From Verrucomicrobiota bacterium (lineage in GTDB: Bacteria; Verrucomicrobiota; Verrucomicrobiia; Limisphaerales; UBA9464), in the NCBI GenBank assembly GCA_026397675.1, contig JAPLUH010000534.1, positions 1 to 8,733 of the forward strand: a stretch of 8,733 nt of DNA, given 5' to 3'. The notes beneath the pieces were generated by a model. That model saw only the letters and a program-made list of their open reading frames with translations. It made no database searches and was not told the DNA's origin. Position numbers and translations under genes: made by a program. This document shows positions 5,332 to 8,733 of the stretch, piece by piece (the stretch's first letter is position 1; each line of letters begins with the position of its first letter).

Positions 5332-6819
5332 GTGCATCCAGCCACGATCCTGACCTGTGTAGGCGCTTATTTTGCCGCGCTGCTGACGGTCGCATGGTGG
5401 ACCGGACGCCAAGCCGACAACGCGGGATATTTCACCGGGAATCGACGCTCTCCGTGGGTATGGGTCGCACTGGGTCTCATCGGAGACACGCTTTCGGGTG
5501 TCAGTTACATCTCGGTACCCGGGAAGGTGGCAACCGACCACTTCGGCTACCTGCAATTAGTCCTCGGATACTGCGTAGGTTATGCCCTCATCGGCACCCT
5601 CCTCTTGCCGCAGTATTACCGGCTCCGGTTAACCTCCATCTACGAGTTTCTCGGACAGCGCTTTGACACGACTGCGCAGCGGACCGGCTCTGGATTTTTT
5701 CTCGTGTCCCGTCTGCTGGGTTCGGCCGCGCGGCTCTACCTGGCCGTTACGGTCTTCCAAACGTTCGTCTTTCAGGGCTGGGGCGTTCCTTTCTGGGTGA
5801 CGGCCGGATCGGCCATCTTGCTCATCCTGATTTATACGCTTCGGGGCGGAATCCAGACGTTGGTGTGGACCGACCTTTTCCAGAGTGGATTTCTGGTGCT
5901 CGGCGTCCTTCTGAGCATCGGAGCCCTGATGATGGGCTTGGGCTGGAGTCCGTCGGACCTGGTGCTCAATTTGTCGCGCGGTCCGGAAACCACCGTCTTC
6001 AATTGGGACTGGCGATCTCCCAGTTTTTTCTGGAAGCAACTCCTCAGTGGCGCCGCTCTCGCGGTGGTCATGACCGGCCTCGATCAGAACAACATGCAGA
6101 AGACGCTCTCGTGCCGGACCTTGCCGGAAGCCCAGAAGAACTTGTGGCTCTTCACGCCGGCCATGGTGCTCGTCACGGTGGCTATTCTGGTCCTCGGTGC
6201 GTTGCTCTTCCGCTTTGCCGAAATGCACGGGATTCCCCTGCCGGCTCGCAGCGACGAACTCTTCCCCCGCATCGCCCTCGGATCCCTGGGCACGCCGGCG
6301 GCAGTGGTCTTCGTGCTGGGCCTCACGGCGGCGACCTTCAACAGCGCCGACTCGGTACTCACCTCACTCACCACCAGTTTCTGTGTCGATTTCCTGGGGT
6401 TCCAGCAGCGCCAGGACCTGTCCGAGGCGGCGCAGGGACACATCCGAAGGCGAGTTCACACGGCCTTCGCCGGGGTGTTGTTTCTCACACTGTTAATTCT
6501 GCGCTCATTGGCCTCGCAGTTCGCAGTCATCGACCTCGTGCTCAAGCTGGCCAGTTACACCTATGGCCCGCTGCTGGGTCTGTTTTCATTGGGCTTGGCC
6601 ACGCGGATCCGGATTTCGGGAAAACCTCTGCCATGGATAGCCATCAGCGCCATCGCCCTCTGTGCGGTCTTGGATCATCAGTCAGTGCAATGGTTCCACG
6701 GCTACCGCTTCGGTTTTGAATTGCTGCTCATCAATGCCCTGCTGACCGCGCTGGGGGCCCTTGTTTTTGCCCGAATGCCGCCGACCTCAGCCTCTGTCCC
6801 ACCGGACCGCGCGTCTTGA
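5332..6819 (+). CDS. Sodium:solute symporter (SSS family) integral membrane transporter
   Basis: The 495-residue protein is strongly hydrophobic, with about 12-13 membrane segments, as expected for the SSS (SLC5-like) family that drives uptake of sugars, amino acids, vitamins or acids by the sodium gradient. Recognisable elements are the N-terminal segment with FTGNRRSPWVWVALGLIGDT (34-53), SGVSYISVPG (55-64), the LTSIYEFLGQRF motif after the third membrane segment, GLDQNNMQKTLSCRTLPEAQ in the mid-protein loop, and the TM8 Na-site region TAATFNSADSVLTSLTTSF (332-350) with several serines and threonines. It resembles the Bacteroidetes/Verrucomicrobia branch of the family. The start is GTG at 5332 with no Shine-Dalgarno sequence; no better in-frame start was found upstream. 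The substrate cannot be told from sequence, and neither neighbour suggests one: a CII-like regulator lies divergently upstream and msrP follows after 176 bp. Confidence 0.9.
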   Translation: MHPATILTCVGAYFAALLTVAWWTGRQADNAGYFTGNRRSPWVWVALGLIGDTLSGVSYISVPGKVATDHFGYLQLVLGYCVGYALIGTLLLPQYYRLRLTSIYEFLGQRFDTTAQRTGSGFFLVSRLLGSAARLYLAVTVFQTFVFQGWGVPFWVTAGSAILLILIYTLRGGIQTLVWTDLFQSGFLVLGVLLSIGALMMGLGWSPSDLVLNLSRGPETTVFNWDWRSPSFFWKQLLSGAALAVVMTGLDQNNMQKTLSCRTLPEAQKNLWLFTPAMVLVTVAILVLGALLFRFAEMHGIPLPARSDELFPRIALGSLGTPAAVVFVLGLTAATFNSADSVLTSLTTSFCVDFLGFQQRQDLSEAAQGHIRRRVHTAFAGVLFLTLLILRSLASQFAVIDLVLKLASYTYGPLLGLFSLGLATRIRISGKPLPWIAISAIALCAVLDHQSVQWFHGYRFGFELLLINALLTALGALVFARMPPTSASVPPDRAS

Positions 6820-6995
6820 ACAGTGTCTCTCTATCAAACCCCACTGCCACGTCTGCCGACTGGATGGAATCCCGGTCGTGGTGAATTTGGGTCGCCAACC
6901 GTGCGGTGAGCGCCTCCTTGAGCCCTATGAACTCGGGTGACCCAGTGCCTGAGAAAAAAAGTGCAGAACGCCGTTCAGCCGCCATTCTTACTCCC
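6820..6995. other. Intergenic region upstream of msrP
   Basis: This stretch holds no convincing gene. The msrP frame stays open upstream to a GTG at 6906, but the extra 30 codons (rich in S, A, R and K, with no export signal at the proposed N-terminus) have no counterpart in E. coli MsrP. I saw no clear promoter or terminator; the only conspicuous element is a short A-run at 6954-6960. Confidence 0.4.
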
Positions 6996-7952
6996 ATGCC
7001 CAATGTGATTGTACGCCCTCCGTGGCATTTGCCCGACAGCGCCGTCACCCCGGAATCGGTTTACCATCGGCGACGTGATTTTCTGCGCGCCATGGGGTTC
7101 ATCGGCGGCGGTCTGTCCGTTGGCCTGCCGGCATTGGCACAATCAACCAATCTGGCCAAGGCCACGGCGTTCTCAGCCGGAAAACGCAATCCCGACTTCA
7201 ATCCCACTCTTCGGCTTTCCGACGAAGAGGCAGCCACCCACTACAATAATTTCTACGAATTCAGCACTACCAAGACGCGAGTACGGGATTTGGCGAGCCG
7301 CTTCCGCACCGACCCGTGGACACTCGAGGTCAATGGCCTGTGCGAGAATCCTCTGAAATTGGGGCTAAACGACTTGCTCCAAGGATTTCCTCACGAGGAG
7401 CGTGTGTATCGGTTTCGCTGCGTCGAGGCCTGGTCAATGGTGGTGCCCTGGAATGGATTCCCCCTCGCCCAGCTTATCGCCAAGGCCAAGCCCAAAGCGG
7501 AGGCCAAGTTTGTCGCGTTCACCACGGTGCTGCGGCCCGAAGAAATGCCCGGGGTGGCACGACTCCCCGACTACCCCTGGCCCTACACCGAGGGCTTGAG
7601 GATGGACGAGGCCCTGCACCCGCTCACGATGGTGGCCACCGGACTCTACGGAAAGCCCCTGCCCAAACAAAACGGAGCCCCTGTGCGGTTGGTGGTGCCC
7701 TGGAAATACGGTTACAAGAGCATTAAGAGCATTGTCCGTATCGAGTTCACGGCCAAACAACCGTCCACCCTTTGGGAGACGCTCAACGCCCAAGAATATC
7801 CCTTCGAATCCAACGTAGACCCCCAGGTGCCACACCCTCGCTGGAGTCAAGCTTCCGAGCGCGTGGTCGACACCGGCGAGCGGATCCCCACCCAGTACTT
7901 GAACGGGTACGCCGACCTGGTGGCCAAGTTGTACCCGAAACGGAAGGTATGA
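6996..7952 (+). CDS. msrP: MsrP (YedY) protein-methionine-sulfoxide reductase, molybdenum catalytic subunit, Tat-exported
   Basis: The 318-residue protein (E. coli MsrP precursor: 334) aligns along its whole length with MsrP. The ATG at 6996 was chosen because MPNVIVRPPWHLPDSAVTPESVYHRRRDFL matches the E. coli start pattern (SDVTAESVFFMKRRQVL). Residues 26-30 (RRDFL) are the twin-arginine motif, followed by a hydrophobic stretch and a likely cleavage after ALA (46-48). Then come HYNNFYEF (82-89), DPWTL, and RFRCVEAWSMVVPW, in which C142 corresponds to the cysteine ligand of molybdenum. Further conserved blocks are EGLR.DEA.HPLT, NGAPVRLVVPWKYGYKSIKSI, HPRWSQASER and FNGYAD-like LNGYAD near the C-terminus. 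In the periplasm MsrP reduces oxidised methionines in proteins, receiving electrons from the membrane haem protein MsrQ. No msrQ is seen; instead a 4-nt ATGA overlap links it to the Lrp/Ahb-like gene. No Shine-Dalgarno sequence precedes the start. Confidence 0.95.
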   Translation: MPNVIVRPPWHLPDSAVTPESVYHRRRDFLRAMGFIGGGLSVGLPALAQSTNLAKATAFSAGKRNPDFNPTLRLSDEEAATHYNNFYEFSTTKTRVRDLASRFRTDPWTLEVNGLCENPLKLGLNDLLQGFPHEERVYRFRCVEAWSMVVPWNGFPLAQLIAKAKPKAEAKFVAFTTVLRPEEMPGVARLPDYPWPYTEGLRMDEALHPLTMVATGLYGKPLPKQNGAPVRLVVPWKYGYKSIKSIVRIEFTAKQPSTLWETLNAQEYPFESNVDPQVPHPRWSQASERVVDTGERIPTQYLNGYADLVAKLYPKRKV

Positions 7953-8733
7953 GTTCCCAAGACAACTCCGTTTCTGGGGTGATTCCCATCGACACGACCG
8001 ACCCGATCAACGCCCGCATTCTGGCCGTCAGCGAAGACCGCCTCCAAGGGTACCCGCGCGACCCGATCGGCGAAATCGCCCGATTGGCCGACCTGCCCAC
8101 GGGCATAGTTCTCGAGCGCCTGCGGGCGATGCTCGCCGCCGGTGTCATTCGCCGGATTCGTCAAACGCTGCTGGCCACAAGCCTCGCCGAGGGAGCCCTG
8201 TGCGCCTGGCAGGTGCCCGCCGAGCGGCTCGATAGCGCCTTCGAGCACCTGTTCCAAAGCGACCCTTTTAGTGGGCATGTCGTGTTGCGTTCCACCGATG
8301 CGGCGACTCCCGGTTCCAATTACAAGCTGTGGACGACACTCAAAGTGCCCCAGGGGTATTCGCTCGAAAAACACGCAGCCTTCTTGGCGCGAACCATTGG
8401 GGCTGAACACCACCGCCTCATGCCCGCTAAGATGCTCTTTGCTCTAGGCGTGGGCCATGTGAGGCGGCGCGGCATGGAGCCGGGTGCCCGGGCCGATGAG
8501 CCTGCTGAATCACTTGCAGTCCAAGTGACCCAACTCGACGACACCGAATGGAAGGTGCTCACGGCGCTGAAACGGGAGTTCACGTCTCAAGAATTGTCGG
8601 TGGATCTTTGGGCCGGCCGCGCCCAAGAAACGGGCTTGGGAATCGAAGAATTTCACGCCGTTGCTGAGGAACTCAACCGACGCAAAGTCATTGGCCGCTT
8701 TAGCACCTTTCTTGAGCACGTCAAAACGCTCGC
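7949..8733 (+). CDS. Lrp/AsnC-type protein resembling fused AhbA-AhbB (siroheme decarboxylase/NirD-L) domains, cut by window edge
   Basis: The ATG at 7949 overlaps the msrP stop (ATGA) and the frame is open to the window end, giving 261 full codons. GGAAGG (7942-7947) lies only 1 nt before the ATG, so coupling to msrP translation is likely. Residues about 20-76 form a winged helix-turn-helix ending LAAGVIRRIRQTLLA (62-76), as in Lrp/AsnC and AhbA/AhbB proteins. A ferredoxin-like ligand domain follows (about 80-175), with CAWQVPAERLDSAFEHL and YKLWTTLKVP. A second helix-turn-helix-like unit begins near 190 (LDDTEWKVLTALKREF) and ends RRKVIGRFSTFLEHVK (244-259), which resembles the RRFGAxxxHRK segment of siroheme decarboxylases. 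The tandem layout is therefore like fused AhbA-AhbB or NirD-NirL, enzymes that convert siroheme to didecarboxysiroheme for alternative haem or haem d1 synthesis. A pure transcription regulator is the alternative. The second ligand domain lies beyond the window. Confidence 0.65.
   Translation, partial: MSSQDNSVSGVIPIDTTDPINARILAVSEDRLQGYPRDPIGEIARLADLPTGIVLERLRAMLAAGVIRRIRQTLLATSLAEGALCAWQVPAERLDSAFEHLFQSDPFSGHVVLRSTDAATPGSNYKLWTTLKVPQGYSLEKHAAFLARTIGAEHHRLMPAKMLFALGVGHVRRRGMEPGARADEPAESLAVQVTQLDDTEWKVLTALKREFTSQELSVDLWAGRAQETGLGIEEFHAVAEELNRRKVIGRFSTFLEHVKTL

Noticed and set aside
5629..6228. Minus-strand 199-codon frame, and the plus-strand 284-codon frame at 5865-6719, within the symporter
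   Set aside because: Both are other-frame shadows of a clear 12-13 segment membrane transporter; they lack membrane segments, motifs and ribosome binding sites.
6906..6995. Upstream GTG start for msrP adding 30 residues
   Set aside because: The ATG at 6996 reproduces the N-terminal layout of E. coli MsrP and places the twin-arginine motif at residue 26; the longer form would put it at residue 56.

Overview
The window reads as a G+C-rich chromosomal segment of a bacterium from the Planctomycetes-Verrucomicrobia (PVC) group, most likely a verrucomicrobium. Three things point there: an SGNH-domain plus 'PVC-type' membrane-bound dehydrogenase propeller protein (a family typical of this superphylum), a chromosomal CII-like (CP76) regulator of the type I associate with Verrucomicrobia, and an Lrp/AhbA-AhbB-like protein I associate with the same group. 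Many genes start with GTG or lack a clear Shine-Dalgarno sequence. No tRNA, rRNA, CRISPR array or insertion sequence was seen.

Layout from left to right. (1) Positions 1-155, minus strand: the N-terminus of a TatD-family metal-dependent hydrolase, running off the left edge. (2) Positions 355-2760, plus strand: two reading frames in the same phase separated only by one TAA (1330-1332). The first encodes a signal peptide and a degenerate SGNH/GDSL domain. The second encodes a beta-propeller dehydrogenase domain and stops early in what should be a HEAT-repeat region. In related PVC proteins, as I recall them, these parts form one exported polypeptide that continues into HEAT repeats and a CxxCH cytochrome domain, so this looks like a gene broken by a nonsense codon and shortened at its 3' end. 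(3) Positions 2783-3256: an MntR/DtxR-type metal-dependent repressor with all six MntR metal ligands. (4) Positions 3426-4598: ribonuclease D behind a TATAAT box. (5) Positions 4699-5172, minus strand: the CII/CP76-like regulator, convergent with ribonuclease D; the 100 bp between them hold overlapping inverted repeats, including a cUUCGg hairpin. (6) Positions 5332-6819: a sodium/solute symporter. (7) Positions 6996-7952: MsrP (YedY), a Tat-exported molybdenum methionine-sulfoxide reductase, overlapping by 4 nt the start of (8), an Lrp/AsnC-type protein resembling fused AhbA-AhbB/NirD-L siroheme decarboxylases, which runs off the right edge.

Most genes look like independent housekeeping or accessory units. 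The only clear operon is msrP with the Lrp/Ahb-like gene. The usual membrane haem partner of MsrP, MsrQ, is not in the window. No complete novel defence or mobile system is visible. The points most worth a second look are the broken SGNH/PVC dehydrogenase gene, the coupling of MsrP to an Ahb-like protein, the orphan CII-like regulator, and the structured convergent intergenic region.
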